Source of the DNA: an uncultured Methylophaga sp.
Lineage (GTDB): Bacteria; Pseudomonadota; Gammaproteobacteria; Nitrosococcales; Methylophagaceae
Direction: 5' to 3'
Assembly (NCBI GenBank): GCA_913055695.1
Contig: CAJXKF010000007.1
Coordinates: 1 to 64,000, forward strand
Length of the DNA: 64,000 nucleotides
Every line of letters begins with the position of its first letter. Within the stretch, counting starts at the first letter, position 1. The notes under the pieces were generated by a model, which had not been told where the DNA came from, ran no database searches, and saw only the letters and a list, made by a program, of their open reading frames with translations. Shown piece after piece: positions 45,996-55,160 of the stretch. The position numbers and the translations under genes were made by a program.

Positions 45996-46395
45996 AGAGC
46001 CCGATGTCAATCTGACGCCGATGATCGACGTCGTTTTCCTGCTGTTGCTGTTTTTTATGGTGTCCACCAGCTTTATTCGCGAGAGTTCGCTGAAAGTTGA
46101 CCTGCCTGAAGCCACCGGCGAAGCGATGGTAGAACAGACGCAGCCGATTGATATCGTGATTCAGGCCGATGGCCAGTTTCTGGTCAATGGCGAAGCGCTG
46201 ACCGTGGTCAGCCATGACAGTCTGAGAACCGTATTGCGCCATGCCGCCGGCGATAATCAGGATCCGCATATCATTATCAGCGCCGATGCTGATGCCCACT
46301 ACCAGCATATTGTGACCGCGATGGATACCGCTCAACAGATGGGCTACAGCAAGCTGACTCTGGCAACCCGACAAACCCGAACTGAGAACGAATGA
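45970..46395 (+). CDS. exbD: ExbD/TolR-family protein
   Basis: A 141-aa single-span partner of ExbB. The N-terminal cytoplasmic EEPDVNLTPMIDVVFLLLLFF carries the proton-binding Asp of the family, and the rest is a periplasmic domain. GTG 45970 is chosen because GAGGA lies eight bases upstream and it overlaps the exbB end; ATG 45955 is an alternative. It ends in an ATGA overlap with msbA. Confidence 0.9.
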   Translation: MNLSPQRSEEPDVNLTPMIDVVFLLLLFFMVSTSFIRESSLKVDLPEATGEAMVEQTQPIDIVIQADGQFLVNGEALTVVSHDSLRTVLRHAAGDNQDPHIIISADADAHYQHIVTAMDTAQQMGYSKLTLATRQTRTENE

Positions 46396-48149
46396 CAGAT
46401 AACGACGTCGAAATCAGCGCTGTACAGCTGTACAAGCGCCTGCTGAGCTATGCCAAACCCTACTGGCGTGCCTTTATCGCCGTGGTGCTGGCGATGGTGG
46501 TGTATGCCGGCACTGAAGCAGGTGTTGCGATGATCATGAAACCCTTGATGGATCAGGGCTTTGTCGATCGCGACCCCACTATCATTCAGCTGATCCCGGT
46601 GGCGATTATCGGCCTGTTTCTGGTGCGTGGTCTGGCCGACTTTTTTACCACCTACGGTCTGGGCTGGATCGCCCGCAATGTCATCAAAACTCTGCGCGAG
46701 GAAATGTTCAATAAGTTGCTGGTATTGCCCGCGCCTTTCTACGATCACAGCACTTCCGGTCAGCTGATGTCGAAGCTGGTTTACGATGTGGAGCAGGTTG
46801 CCTCCGCCGCTACAGATGCCGTACTCACCATTATCCGCGACAGCCTGACCATTGTCGGCCTGCTTGCCTGGATGTTTTACCTCAGCGGCTTTTTATCGCT
46901 GCTGATTTTCTTCACCGTGCCTTTCATAGCTTTATTGGTATATTACGTCAGCATTCGCTTTCGCCGCATCAGTAAACATATTCAGAATTCCATGGGCGAT
47001 GTCAGCCATGTCTCCGGTGAAATCATTGAAGGCCACCGGGAGGTCAAAACATTCGGTGGCCAGCGCTATGAATCCAAACGCTTCGACAAAGTTAATCAGG
47101 GCAACCGCCGTCAGCAGATGAAGAAGATTGCGACCGATGCGGTGAGTCAGCCCTTGACCGCACTGATTGCAGCTGTCGGTATGGCGCTGGTCATCTATAT
47201 CGCCACGCTGCCGCAGATGCTCGACAGGATCACGGTCGGTGATTTCATCTCTTTTATCACCGCGATGATGATGCTGCTGACGCCGATGAAACGGCTGACC
47301 AAGGTCAACGCCAAGCTACAGGCCGGTATTGCTGCCGCCGAGAGTATTTTCAAACTGCTGGATGAGCGTCCCGAGGTCGATGACGGTGAGCGTGAGCTTC
47401 AACGCGCCAGGGGCCATATCGAATACCGCGATGTCAGCTTCAGTTATAAAGAGGATAAAGGCCGGGTGCTGAGTCATATCAGCTTCAGTGCCGAACCGGG
47501 CCAGACCATCGCCTTTGTCGGCCACTCCGGCAGTGGCAAAACCACGCTGGTGAGCCTGCTGGCGCGTTTCTATAACGTCCGGGATGGCAAGATTCTGCTT
47601 GACGGTATCGATATCAATGAACTCAAACTGGTCGACCTGAGACGGCAGATTTCACTGGTCAACCAGCAGGTGGTGCTGTTCAACGACAGTATCGCCAACA
47701 ATATCCGTTATGGTTTGCCGGATGATGTCAGTGAACAGGCGATTATAGACGCTGCTAAATCCGCCCATGCCTGGGACTTTATTGAACGTCTGCCAGAGGG
47801 CCTGCAGACTCAGGTCGGCGAGAACGGGGTACTACTCTCTGGCGGCCAGCGTCAGCGCCTGGCGATTGCCCGGGCGCTGTTGCGTGATTCGCCTGTTCTG
47901 ATACTGGATGAGGCTACCTCGGCACTGGATACTGAAGCCGAAAGGCATATTCAAGCCGCGTTGGAAAATCTGATGCAGCAGCGCACCACACTGGTCATTG
48001 CCCACCGTTTGTCTACCATTGAGAAAGCCGATTTGATTGTGGTCATGCACAACGGCGAAATCATGGAAACAGGTACCCATAGCGAACTGCTGGCGAAGGG
48101 CCGGCATTATGCCGAACTGCACCGTCTGCAATTTCAGGAGCAGGCATAA
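46392..48149 (+). CDS. msbA: Lipid A flippase MsbA
   Basis: A 585-aa half-transporter that flips lipid A-core across the inner membrane. Six helices (residues ~20-310) are fused to an ABC ATPase with Walker A GHSGSGKTT, signature LSGGQRQR and Walker B LILDEATSALD. The coupling-helix region and the intracellular loops match lipid-flippase MsbA. Linkage to lpxK and kdsB supports this over a drug exporter. Confidence 0.96.
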   Translation: MTDNDVEISAVQLYKRLLSYAKPYWRAFIAVVLAMVVYAGTEAGVAMIMKPLMDQGFVDRDPTIIQLIPVAIIGLFLVRGLADFFTTYGLGWIARNVIKTLREEMFNKLLVLPAPFYDHSTSGQLMSKLVYDVEQVASAATDAVLTIIRDSLTIVGLLAWMFYLSGFLSLLIFFTVPFIALLVYYVSIRFRRISKHIQNSMGDVSHVSGEIIEGHREVKTFGGQRYESKRFDKVNQGNRRQQMKKIATDAVSQPLTALIAAVGMALVIYIATLPQMLDRITVGDFISFITAMMMLLTPMKRLTKVNAKLQAGIAAAESIFKLLDERPEVDDGERELQRARGHIEYRDVSFSYKEDKGRVLSHISFSAEPGQTIAFVGHSGSGKTTLVSLLARFYNVRDGKILLDGIDINELKLVDLRRQISLVNQQVVLFNDSIANNIRYGLPDDVSEQAIIDAAKSAHAWDFIERLPEGLQTQVGENGVLLSGGQRQRLAIARALLRDSPVLILDEATSALDTEAERHIQAALENLMQQRTTLVIAHRLSTIEKADLIVVMHNGEIMETGTHSELLAKGRHYAELHRLQFQEQA

Positions 48150-48154
48150 ATCTG

Positions 48155-49138
48155 ATGAAATGGCTCAGTGACAGCTGGTACCGACCCCATCCGGTGCGCT
48201 GGCTGCTGTTGCCACTCAGCCTGCTTTATCGCCTGCTAAGCAGTATACGCAGAACTGCTTACCAACGCGGCTGGCTGACCCGGCATAAAATGCGGGTGCC
48301 GGTGATTGTGGTTGGCAACATCAGTGTCGGCGGCACCGGTAAAACGCCTTTTGTTTTGTGGCTTTGCCAACAGTTGAAACAGTCGGGTTATCATCCCGGA
48401 ATTATCAGCCGCGGCTATGGCGGCAGAGCGAAACAATATCCACTTGATGTCACCAGTGAAACCGCAACGGCCTCAGCCGGTGATGAACCGGTGTTAATTG
48501 CCCGGCGCAGTGGCTGTCCGGTGGTGGTCGACCCGGATCGCAGTCGTGCCGCCGTGCATTTGCTCAGTCAGCAGGCCTGTGATGTGATTATTTCCGATGA
48601 TGGCCTACAGCATTATGCGCTGGAACGGGATATCGAAATCTGCCTGGTCGACAGTCAGCGTCGCTTCGGCAATAAACTGTGTCTGCCTGCAGGACCGCTC
48701 CGCGAGCCGGTATCACGCCTGCAGACTGTCGACTTTGTGGTCTATCACGGCGAGGCCGCTAGCCAGCGCTACCAGATGCAGTTGGAAGCCAGCCACTGGC
48801 ATAACCTTGCCGACACTGAAAAACAACTTCCGCTTTCGGCTTTTCATGAGCAGGAAGTCCATGCCCTGGCCGGCATCGGTCACCCGCAGCGCTTTTTCGA
48901 TTTTTTATGCGCGCAGGGCATGATTGTGCATCCGCACAGCTTTGATGATCATCATGACTTTAAGTCTGCCGATCTGGCCTTTGCCGATGAATTGCCGGTA
49001 CTGATGACCGAGAAGGATGCGGTAAAATGTCAGGCATTCGCCCGGCCGCACCACTGGTATCTGCCGGTCACGGCCCGCATTGATGACAGCCTGGCGCAAG
49101 CCATACTGAAAAAACTAAAGGATCCCGCTGATGGATAA
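48155..49138 (+). CDS. lpxK: Tetraacyldisaccharide 4'-kinase LpxK
   Basis: A 327-aa inner-membrane-associated kinase that adds the 4'-phosphate to the lipid A precursor. The Walker [15 protein letters not shown] is at about residues 51-64, and DDGLQHYAL holds the metal/nucleotide site. N-terminal hydrophobic residues suggest membrane attachment. It starts five bases after msbA and overlaps ycaR by eight. Confidence 0.96.
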   Translation: MKWLSDSWYRPHPVRWLLLPLSLLYRLLSSIRRTAYQRGWLTRHKMRVPVIVVGNISVGGTGKTPFVLWLCQQLKQSGYHPGIISRGYGGRAKQYPLDVTSETATASAGDEPVLIARRSGCPVVVDPDRSRAAVHLLSQQACDVIISDDGLQHYALERDIEICLVDSQRRFGNKLCLPAGPLREPVSRLQTVDFVVYHGEAASQRYQMQLEASHWHNLADTEKQLPLSAFHEQEVHALAGIGHPQRFFDFLCAQGMIVHPHSFDDHHDFKSADLAFADELPVLMTEKDAVKCQAFARPHHWYLPVTARIDDSLAQAILKKLKDPADG

Positions 49139-49310
49139 TGCCCTACTCGAAATTCTGGCCTGTCCCGCCTGCAAAAGCAGCCTGCATTACAACAAAGCCC
49201 GTCAGGAACTGGTCTGTCGCGGCTGCCGGCTGGCTTATCCTATTCGTGATGATATTCCGGTCATGCTGACCGAGGAAGCCCGCGAACTCGCTGCAGACGA
49301 AGAGATATAA
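49131..49310 (+). CDS. ycaR: Trm112/YcaR-family small zinc-binding-like protein
   Basis: A 59-aa protein (ATG 49131, TAA 49308-49310) beginning [18 protein letters not shown], with a second Cys pair in VCRGC: the CxxC...CxxC pattern of Trm112/YcaR proteins. The acidic C-terminus ([12 protein letters not shown]) follows. Bacterial members sit between lpxK and kdsB in many gammaproteobacteria, as here; eukaryotic Trm112 activates methyltransferases, but the bacterial role is not settled. Confidence 0.9.
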   Translation: MDNALLEILACPACKSSLHYNKARQELVCRGCRLAYPIRDDIPVMLTEEARELAADEEI

Positions 49311-49316
49311 GCCTGA

Positions 49317-50072
49317 ATGAGTTTCAAAATTGTTATCCCGGCCCGCTATGCTTCAAGCCGCCTGCCGGGTAAACCCTTGCTGGATATCGCCGGCAAACCG
49401 ATGATTCAGCATGTTTATCAGCGTGCCATTGAAAGCGACGCGACTTCAGTCATTATCGCAACCGACGATCAGCGTATTGCGGAAGCCGCCACCAGCTTCG
49501 GCGCCGATGTCTGCCTGACGGCTAATCAACACCGCTCCGGCACCGACCGTCTGGCGGAAGTGGTCAACAGCCGCGGCTTTGCTGACGACGATATTGTGAT
49601 TAATGTGCAGGGCGATGAACCCTGTCTGCCGGCCTTACTTATCAATCAGGTCGCTGCCGATCTGGCGCAGCATCCGCAAGCCGATATGGCCTCGCTGTTC
49701 AGCCGAATCAAACAGGAAAAACAGGTCTTTGATCCGAATGTAGTTAAAGTAGTGATGGATGGCAACGGCTATGCCCTCTACTTCAGCCGGGCACCGATTC
49801 CTTGGATGCGAGATCACTTTAATACGGCGTCGCCGTTGCCGCCGGAACTGCCGCATTACCGGCATATCGGCCTCTATGGTTACCGTGCTTCATTTCTCAA
49901 GGATTATGCCGGGCTGACGCCCTGTCTGCTGGAAACAGAGGAATCGCTGGAACAGCTGCGTGCGCTATTCCATGGTAAGAAAATTCATATGACTGAAGCC
50001 TTGATCAGTAGCGGTCATGGCGTCGACACCGAGGCTGATTTAGCGACCGTCCGGCAAATACTCGCTGAGTAG
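49317..50072 (+). CDS. kdsB: CMP-KDO synthetase
   Basis: A 251-aa enzyme that activates KDO as CMP-KDO for LPS core assembly. The N-terminal nucleotide-binding motif VIPARYASSRLPGKPL (about 5-20) and the conserved NVQGDEPC are present, plus the FSRAPIPW motif. It ends the exbB-kdsB cluster; its last 33 bp overlap the convergent small gene at 50040. Confidence 0.97.
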   Translation: MSFKIVIPARYASSRLPGKPLLDIAGKPMIQHVYQRAIESDATSVIIATDDQRIAEAATSFGADVCLTANQHRSGTDRLAEVVNSRGFADDDIVINVQGDEPCLPALLINQVAADLAQHPQADMASLFSRIKQEKQVFDPNVVKVVMDGNGYALYFSRAPIPWMRDHFNTASPLPPELPHYRHIGLYGYRASFLKDYAGLTPCLLETEESLEQLRALFHGKKIHMTEALISSGHGVDTEADLATVRQILAE

Positions 50073-50333
50073 TTTATCCAGCCCTGCCGCTTCCAGTTCG
50101 GCATGCAGATTCCCTTCACCATCAAACACCGGCAAAGTGTAAGTGACCGGCACTGTACGGTGTCCCTCGCCATACTGGGTAGGCTGGATATCATGGTCAT
50201 TTTCCAGTACCTGCAGGACCAGCTGGCAGCCATCCAGCAACTCGATGATCTCACAGCGATGCTGGTGATAAGTGACCTGCTGGCCGATTAAGGCCAGCAG
50301 ATTTTCACCGGGAATATCACTTTTCGTTGGCAT
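50040..50333 (-). CDS. Conserved-looking hypothetical protein beside rne
   Basis: A 97-aa protein starting [23 protein letters not shown] 50333 lies 17 bp inside the end of rne on the same strand, so it is probably made from the rne mRNA. The sequence is well-formed: Leu/Val-rich beta-like strands ([20 protein letters not shown]) and a helical end ([14 protein letters not shown]). A longer reading from 50390 would run deeper into rne coding sequence. Its stop is 33 bp inside the convergent kdsB end. I do not know the family. Confidence 0.7.
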   Translation of the reverse strand: MPTKSDIPGENLLALIGQQVTYHQHRCEIIELLDGCQLVLQVLENDHDIQPTQYGEGHRTVPVTYTLPVFDGEGNLHAELEAAGLDKLLSEYLPDGR

Positions 50334-52824
50334 GAGAAGTTGCACTCGCTTCGGGTTTGGCCTTGGATTTGTCTTCCTTGCCATTATCATCCGATGCGGT
50401 GTTTTTTTCTATACCTGTGTCACGCGGCTTGCTCTCTGCTTTGTCTTTGGCAGGTGCGCGCTTTTTTTCTTCAGCCTGACTGGGGTTGTCGGACTTGGCA
50501 CCAGACTCTGCCTTGTCCTGTTTGGCACCAGACTCCGCCTTGTCCCGTTTGGACGCTGAGGCGGGCTTGCTGTCGCTGGACGCCGTCGCTTTGCTCGCAT
50601 TTGACTCGGACGCAGTATCTTTAGTCTCGCCTGTACGACGTCGACGATTACTGCCCGCTGAGGTTGAACGCGGACGCTTAGGCTTGCTGGCAGGGACTTT
50701 ATTGCCATCCACTTCAGGCTCTTTGTCCGGTTTGATCAGGTTGCCATTGACCTCCGGTTCCGGCTCGGGAATAGCGTTGCCATCGACCTCAGGTTTGGGT
50801 TCAGGCTGAATGTTACCCTTTTCCTGTTCCTGTCTGATAGCCTGCTCTGTTGTTTCCGGACGGGAACGGCGGCGACGGCCACCACGACGGGAACGCCGGC
50901 CATTACCACTGCGCGGTTTACCGTTATCGTCATTGTCTGCTTGTGGTTTGTTATCGCTGCCAGGCTTTTTATCGTCTGACTTTTTGCTCTCATCGCTACT
51001 GTCCTGATTATCAGGACGACGGCGCGGCTTACGACGCTCGCTACTGCCGCGGTTTCCACGGTTACTGCTGCGGTTCTGAGAGCGGCTGGTTTTTTTGGCT
51101 TCTGGCTTTTTGTCTATCGTCTTGTCCTCTTCTTCCGCTTCGGGTTTACCGGTCAAGACACTGAGCAGACGTTTGAGCAGGCTCGGTTTCTGCGGCTCTT
51201 CTTTGTCACGGTTGATCACCGGTGCCGGCGCTGATGGTGAAATTCCGGTCACAGCCGGTTGTTCCATTGTGGGCTTGTCGCGCAGCACCACCGGTGTTTC
51301 AAGTTCCGGCGTAGTGATCATCTGGTGACTGACCTGTTTACGTACATTGCCGTCCTTGATGCGTTCGATATCGTAGTGCGGTGTTTCCAGATGCGGGTTC
51401 GGGATCAGCACAATCTTGACGTTATGACGCTGTTCGATGGCTTCGATCTGCATTCTTTTATCGTTCAGAATAAAGGTCGCCACCGGCACCGGCAGTTGCA
51501 CTACCAGCTGGGTGATTTTGTCCTTGGTCGCCTCTTCCTCGACCAGACGCAATACGGCAAGGCCCAGAGATTCGACACCGCGGACATGACCCAAACCGGC
51601 ACAACGCGGGCAGATCTCCTGATGCGCTTCGCCTAATGCAGGACGCAAACGCTGACGCGACATTTCCAGCAGACCGAAACGGGAAATACGCCCCACCTGT
51701 ACCCGCGCACGGTCGGCTTTGAGATGTTCGCGCAGTCGGTTTTCCACTTCACGCTGATTACGGCTCGGGCCCATATCGATAAAGTCGATAACCACAAGGC
51801 CGCCCAGATCGCGCAAACGCAGCTGACGGGCAATTTCTTCGGCTGCTTCCAGGTTGGTATTCAGTGCGGTTTCTTCAATATCACCGCCTTTGTTGGCACG
51901 CGCCGAGTTAACGTCGATGGAAATCAACGCTTCGGTCGGGTCGATGACAAGAGCACCACCGGAAGGCAGTCTGACTTCATGACGGAAAGCACTTTCGATC
52001 TGGCTTTCTACCTGATAACGGGTAAACAGCGGCACCTTGTCCTGGTAGAGCTTGAACTTGCTCAGTTCATGCGGCATGACCATACGCATGAAGTCATAGC
52101 CGGTCTGATACACCTCAGGCGAATCGACCAGTATTTCACCGATATCCTTACGCAGATAATCACGCAGCGCGCGAATGATGATATTGCTTTCCTGATAGAC
52201 CAGAAACGGTGCACTGCGGTCTTTGGTGGCGACATCAATCGCGGTCCACAGCTGCAGCAGGTATTCCAGATCCCATTGCAGTTCTTCCGGCTGCTTGCCG
52301 ACGCCGGCGGTGCGTACGATCATGCCCATGTCATCGGGCACTTCCAGATGGCGCAGGGTTTCCTGCAACTCGGCGCGATCATCGCCTTCGATACGACGGG
52401 AAATGCCACCGGCTCGCGGACTGTTAGGCATCAAAACCAGATAGCGGCCAGCCAGGCTGATAAAGGTGGTCAGCGCGGCGCCTTTGTTGCCACGCTCTTC
52501 TTTCTCGATTTGAACGACCAGTTCCTGGCCTACAGAAAGCACATCCTGCACGTTGATGCGGCCGGAATCTTCACCGCCATCACGTTTTTTGAAATAGCTT
52601 TTAGAGATTTCCTTGAGTGGCAAAAAGCCCTGACGCTCAGAACCGTAATCAACAAAAACGGCCTCAAGACTGGGTTCTACCCGGGTAATTTTGCCTTTGT
52701 AGATGTTGCCTTTTTTCTGTTCCCGTGAGGGGGTATCAATATCCAAGTCAAACAGGCGCTGGCCATCGACCATTGCCACACGCAACTCTTCTGAATGGGT
52801 TGCGTTAATTAAAATTCGTTTCAT
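50317..52824 (-). CDS. rne: Ribonuclease E
   Basis: An 835-aa endoribonuclease that initiates mRNA decay and processes rRNA and tRNA precursors. The S1 RNA-binding domain (about 35-120) is followed by the catalytic DNase-I-like domain with the metal aspartates in [13 protein letters not shown] (near 303) and [11 protein letters not shown] (near 346), and the Zn-link CPRC near residues 404-407. The C-terminal ~310 residues are disordered, Arg/Lys- then Glu/Pro/Asp-rich, with repeated PEVDGN and DKAESGAK units, the region that scaffolds the degradosome. A palindrome overlaps its ribosome site. Confidence 0.97.
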   Translation of the reverse strand: MKRILINATHSEELRVAMVDGQRLFDLDIDTPSREQKKGNIYKGKITRVEPSLEAVFVDYGSERQGFLPLKEISKSYFKKRDGGEDSGRINVQDVLSVGQELVVQIEKEERGNKGAALTTFISLAGRYLVLMPNSPRAGGISRRIEGDDRAELQETLRHLEVPDDMGMIVRTAGVGKQPEELQWDLEYLLQLWTAIDVATKDRSAPFLVYQESNIIIRALRDYLRKDIGEILVDSPEVYQTGYDFMRMVMPHELSKFKLYQDKVPLFTRYQVESQIESAFRHEVRLPSGGALVIDPTEALISIDVNSARANKGGDIEETALNTNLEAAEEIARQLRLRDLGGLVVIDFIDMGPSRNQREVENRLREHLKADRARVQVGRISRFGLLEMSRQRLRPALGEAHQEICPRCAGLGHVRGVESLGLAVLRLVEEEATKDKITQLVVQLPVPVATFILNDKRMQIEAIEQRHNVKIVLIPNPHLETPHYDIERIKDGNVRKQVSHQMITTPELETPVVLRDKPTMEQPAVTGISPSAPAPVINRDKEEPQKPSLLKRLLSVLTGKPEAEEEDKTIDKKPEAKKTSRSQNRSSNRGNRGSSERRKPRRRPDNQDSSDESKKSDDKKPGSDNKPQADNDDNGKPRSGNGRRSRRGGRRRRSRPETTEQAIRQEQEKGNIQPEPKPEVDGNAIPEPEPEVNGNLIKPDKEPEVDGNKVPASKPKRPRSTSAGSNRRRRTGETKDTASESNASKATASSDSKPASASKRDKAESGAKQDKAESGAKSDNPSQAEEKKRAPAKDKAESKPRDTGIEKNTASDDNGKEDKSKAKPEASATSHANEK

Positions 52825-53510
52825 GCATTAACCTCAAATTTGAGGTTCCGGCATGTCCTGCCGCACACCACATGATGTGGACGCTGGGCCAGTTGGGCCG
52901 ACAGAGCGACGTTGTCTGTGTCAGTAATTAATTGTTGCTGTTATTTTCCATTCATGTGCCCTCCGTCAGGCCATGATTTCCCGGTTTTATTCAATGTCGA
53001 TCGCAATAGGGTTCTGCGATAGCGTTTTTCTCGCGGTTAAATCTGAACCGTCGATAAAATTAATTACTTATGTCGTCTTGTCTGTTGCGTCTTTCTATTT
53101 CTTTCTGATGGCAATCAAGACATGGGAACCTGATGTTCTTCACGGACTACCGATGAGTCCACCTGCTGAACCCCTGTTCAGCCGTTAATATTTCTTTTCC
53201 GGGCGCCGCATCGACCTCTTAGAAGGGAGCGACGCAATATTTAGGTCTTCGTGGCCGAAGTCAGTATACTGACCTCATTTTTACACACGGACCAACGGTC
53301 GAATATAGCAGCCAATCGCCTGCTCAGCAACTGATATTTTGTCAGGCTCCGCAGTACGATGATTGTGGTCATCTGTTCAGCTCGGAGCGGCTTAAACGAG
53401 GCCAGCGTAATTAACCGTCATTCGGTAGAATAGGCCCATCATAATTATTCCCCTCTCCAGTGGCAAAAAGCCACGACAGAGGGCAGCGGCAACTCAATAG
53501 AAACACCATC
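52825..53510. promoter_or_regulatory. rne leader and rne/rluC divergent control region
   Basis: This 686-bp gap holds no credible gene; a 71-codon plus-strand frame (52973-53188) looks random. On the rne side, three stems lie within 56 bp of the start: the palindrome ACCTCAAATTTGAGGT (52831-52846), cggca/tgccg (52849-52863) and ccaca/tgtgg (52868-52880). Further up, 53243-53275 offers two exclusive pairings: AGGTC/GACCT or the dyad GTCAGTATACTGAC (53260-53273). E. coli rne has a ~360-nt leader through which RNase E controls its own mRNA; this leader may do likewise. A small stem GTGGC/GCCAC (53460-53474) precedes rluC. Confidence 0.45.
52831..52846 (-). promoter_or_regulatory. Ribosome-site palindrome upstream of rne
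   Basis: ACCTCAAATTTGAGGT is a perfect 16-bp palindrome ending 7 bases before the rne ATG. In the mRNA it can fold as ACCUCA/UGAGGU around AAUU, and the GAGG Shine-Dalgarno sequence for rne lies in the 3' arm. Folding would hide the ribosome site; double-stranded, it could also be a protein operator. Confidence 0.5.
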
Positions 53511-54467
53511 ATGGCAGCCCATAAACCTCAGTCGCAAAAAGTACAGTTCCTGGAAATCAATGCCAATCAGGCTGGACAGCGCATCGATAATTTCCTGCTC
53601 AGTCTGGAAAAAGGCGTTCCCAAAAGCCGGATATACCGGGCTCTGCGCAAGGGAGAGGTGCGGGTCAATAAAGGCCGGATCAAACAAACCTACAAACTGC
53701 AGTCCGGCGATATCGTTCGGGTACCGCCTCTGAGGGTCACGGAAAAAAGCACACCGGAGACCATCAGTGATTCACTGAGAACAGCACTGCTGTCCAGTAT
53801 CCTGTTTGAAGACGACAGCATGCTGGTTATCAACAAACCTTCGGGCCTCGCTGTTCATGCCGGCAGCCAGATTCAGTTGGGACTGATTGAAGCCTTGCGG
53901 GTGATCAAGCCTGAACAGACTTTTCTGGAACTGGTACACCGGCTGGATCGTGATACTTCCGGCTGCCTGATGATCGCTAAAAGCCGCGACTGCCTGCTGA
54001 ATCTGCAACAGCAGATGCAGTCAGATTCCATAGATAAGCGTTACCTGACTCTGCTAAAAGGCAAGCTGCACGAGCGTGAACAGCTGGTCGAGCAGCCATT
54101 GCAGAAAAACACCTTATCTTCCGGAGAACGCATGGTGGCCGTCGATCCAGCCGGTAAAAAAGCCAAAACGCTGTTTCTGCAGCAACAGGCAATGCCACAG
54201 GCCCAGTTGACCGAAGTTAAACTGTTCACCGGACGAACTCACCAGATCCGGGTCCATGCCGCCTGGCTCGGTCATCCCGTTGCCGGAGATGACAAATACG
54301 GTGACCGTGAATTCAATAAGACCCTGAAGCTTTATGGTCTCAAGCGCCTGTTTCTGCATGCCTGGCGACTGGGCATCAAACATCCGCTTAGCGGTGAGCC
54401 GCTGCAACTGCAAGCGCCGTTGCCGGACAACCTGAAAATCGTGATAGAAAATCTGCAAAATCCATGA
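53511..54467 (+). CDS. rluC: 23S rRNA pseudouridine synthase RluC
   Basis: A 318-aa pseudouridine synthase for 23S rRNA positions 955/2504/2580 (E. coli numbering). An S4 RNA-binding domain (GQRIDNFLLSLEKGVPKSRIYRALRKGEVRVN) is followed by the catalytic domain with HRLDRDTSG (catalytic Asp) at about residues 143-151. I use ATG 53511, which matches RluC N-termini and length; GTG 53460 would add 17 unconserved residues. It is translationally linked to the HAD gene (ATGA). Confidence 0.94.
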   Translation: MAAHKPQSQKVQFLEINANQAGQRIDNFLLSLEKGVPKSRIYRALRKGEVRVNKGRIKQTYKLQSGDIVRVPPLRVTEKSTPETISDSLRTALLSSILFEDDSMLVINKPSGLAVHAGSQIQLGLIEALRVIKPEQTFLELVHRLDRDTSGCLMIAKSRDCLLNLQQQMQSDSIDKRYLTLLKGKLHEREQLVEQPLQKNTLSSGERMVAVDPAGKKAKTLFLQQQAMPQAQLTEVKLFTGRTHQIRVHAAWLGHPVAGDDKYGDREFNKTLKLYGLKRLFLHAWRLGIKHPLSGEPLQLQAPLPDNLKIVIENLQNP

Positions 54468-55126
54468 GTCAATATCAACTGATCATCTTCGACTGGGACG
54501 GGACCCTGATGGATTCCACCGGTCACATTGTCAACTGCATGCGTCAGGCCATCAGCAAACTGGAACTGGCCCCGCTGGCTGATCATGAAATCAGTCATAT
54601 CATCGGCCTTGGACTGCATGAAGCCGTGCAGACGCTGTACCCGGCGGGTAATGATGCGCTCTGGACCAGCCTGGCTGACTGTTACCGCCAGACCTGGCTC
54701 AGCAGCCCGGAACATACCCCGCTGTTTGCCAATGCCCGTGAGTTAGTGACCAGTCTTGCCGAACAGGATATCTTCCTCGGCGTCGCCACAGGAAAAAGCC
54801 GCCGTGGGCTGGATAAGGTGCTCAAAGCCACCGGACTGGGTGATCATTTTATCGCAACCCGTTGTGCTGATGAATGTCATTCCAAACCGCATCCACAGAT
54901 GCTGATGGAATTGATGGACTACACCGGCGTTACTCCGGATCAGGCGATTATGATCGGTGATACCGAATTCGACCTGATGATGGCCTGCAATGCCGGTGCC
55001 CATGGTCTGGGTATCACCCATGGTGCCCATGATGAGGCCAAGCTGTTGGCCTGCTCACCACAGGCCATCGTGCATGATCTGTATGAAGTCGAGACGTGGT
55101 TGCGGCGCACGGCAAAACAGTTCTGA
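54464..55126 (+). CDS. HAD-family phosphatase (phosphoglycolate-phosphatase-like)
   Basis: A 220-aa haloacid-dehalogenase hydrolase. Motif I FDWDGTLMDS (residues 8-17, nucleophile D9), motif II ATGKSRRG and motifs III/IV IGDTEFD are present, with a helical cap of Gph type. The substrate is unknown; a gene of this type next to rluC is common in gammaproteobacteria and is often annotated as phosphoglycolate phosphatase without proof. Confidence 0.92.
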   Translation: MSQYQLIIFDWDGTLMDSTGHIVNCMRQAISKLELAPLADHEISHIIGLGLHEAVQTLYPAGNDALWTSLADCYRQTWLSSPEHTPLFANARELVTSLAEQDIFLGVATGKSRRGLDKVLKATGLGDHFIATRCADECHSKPHPQMLMELMDYTGVTPDQAIMIGDTEFDLMMACNAGAHGLGITHGAHDEAKLLACSPQAIVHDLYEVETWLRRTAKQF

Positions 55127-55160
55127 TATCATGTCAATTTTGATTCAAGGCAGATAAAAC

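Noticed and set aside
51724-52728. 334-codon plus-strand frame opposite rne
   Set aside because: Shadow of rne; the rne reading has all catalytic motifs in order.
52973-53188. 71-codon plus-strand frame in the rne/rluC gap
   Set aside because: No ribosome site, no recognisable sequence, and it would occupy the rne leader; chance frame more likely.
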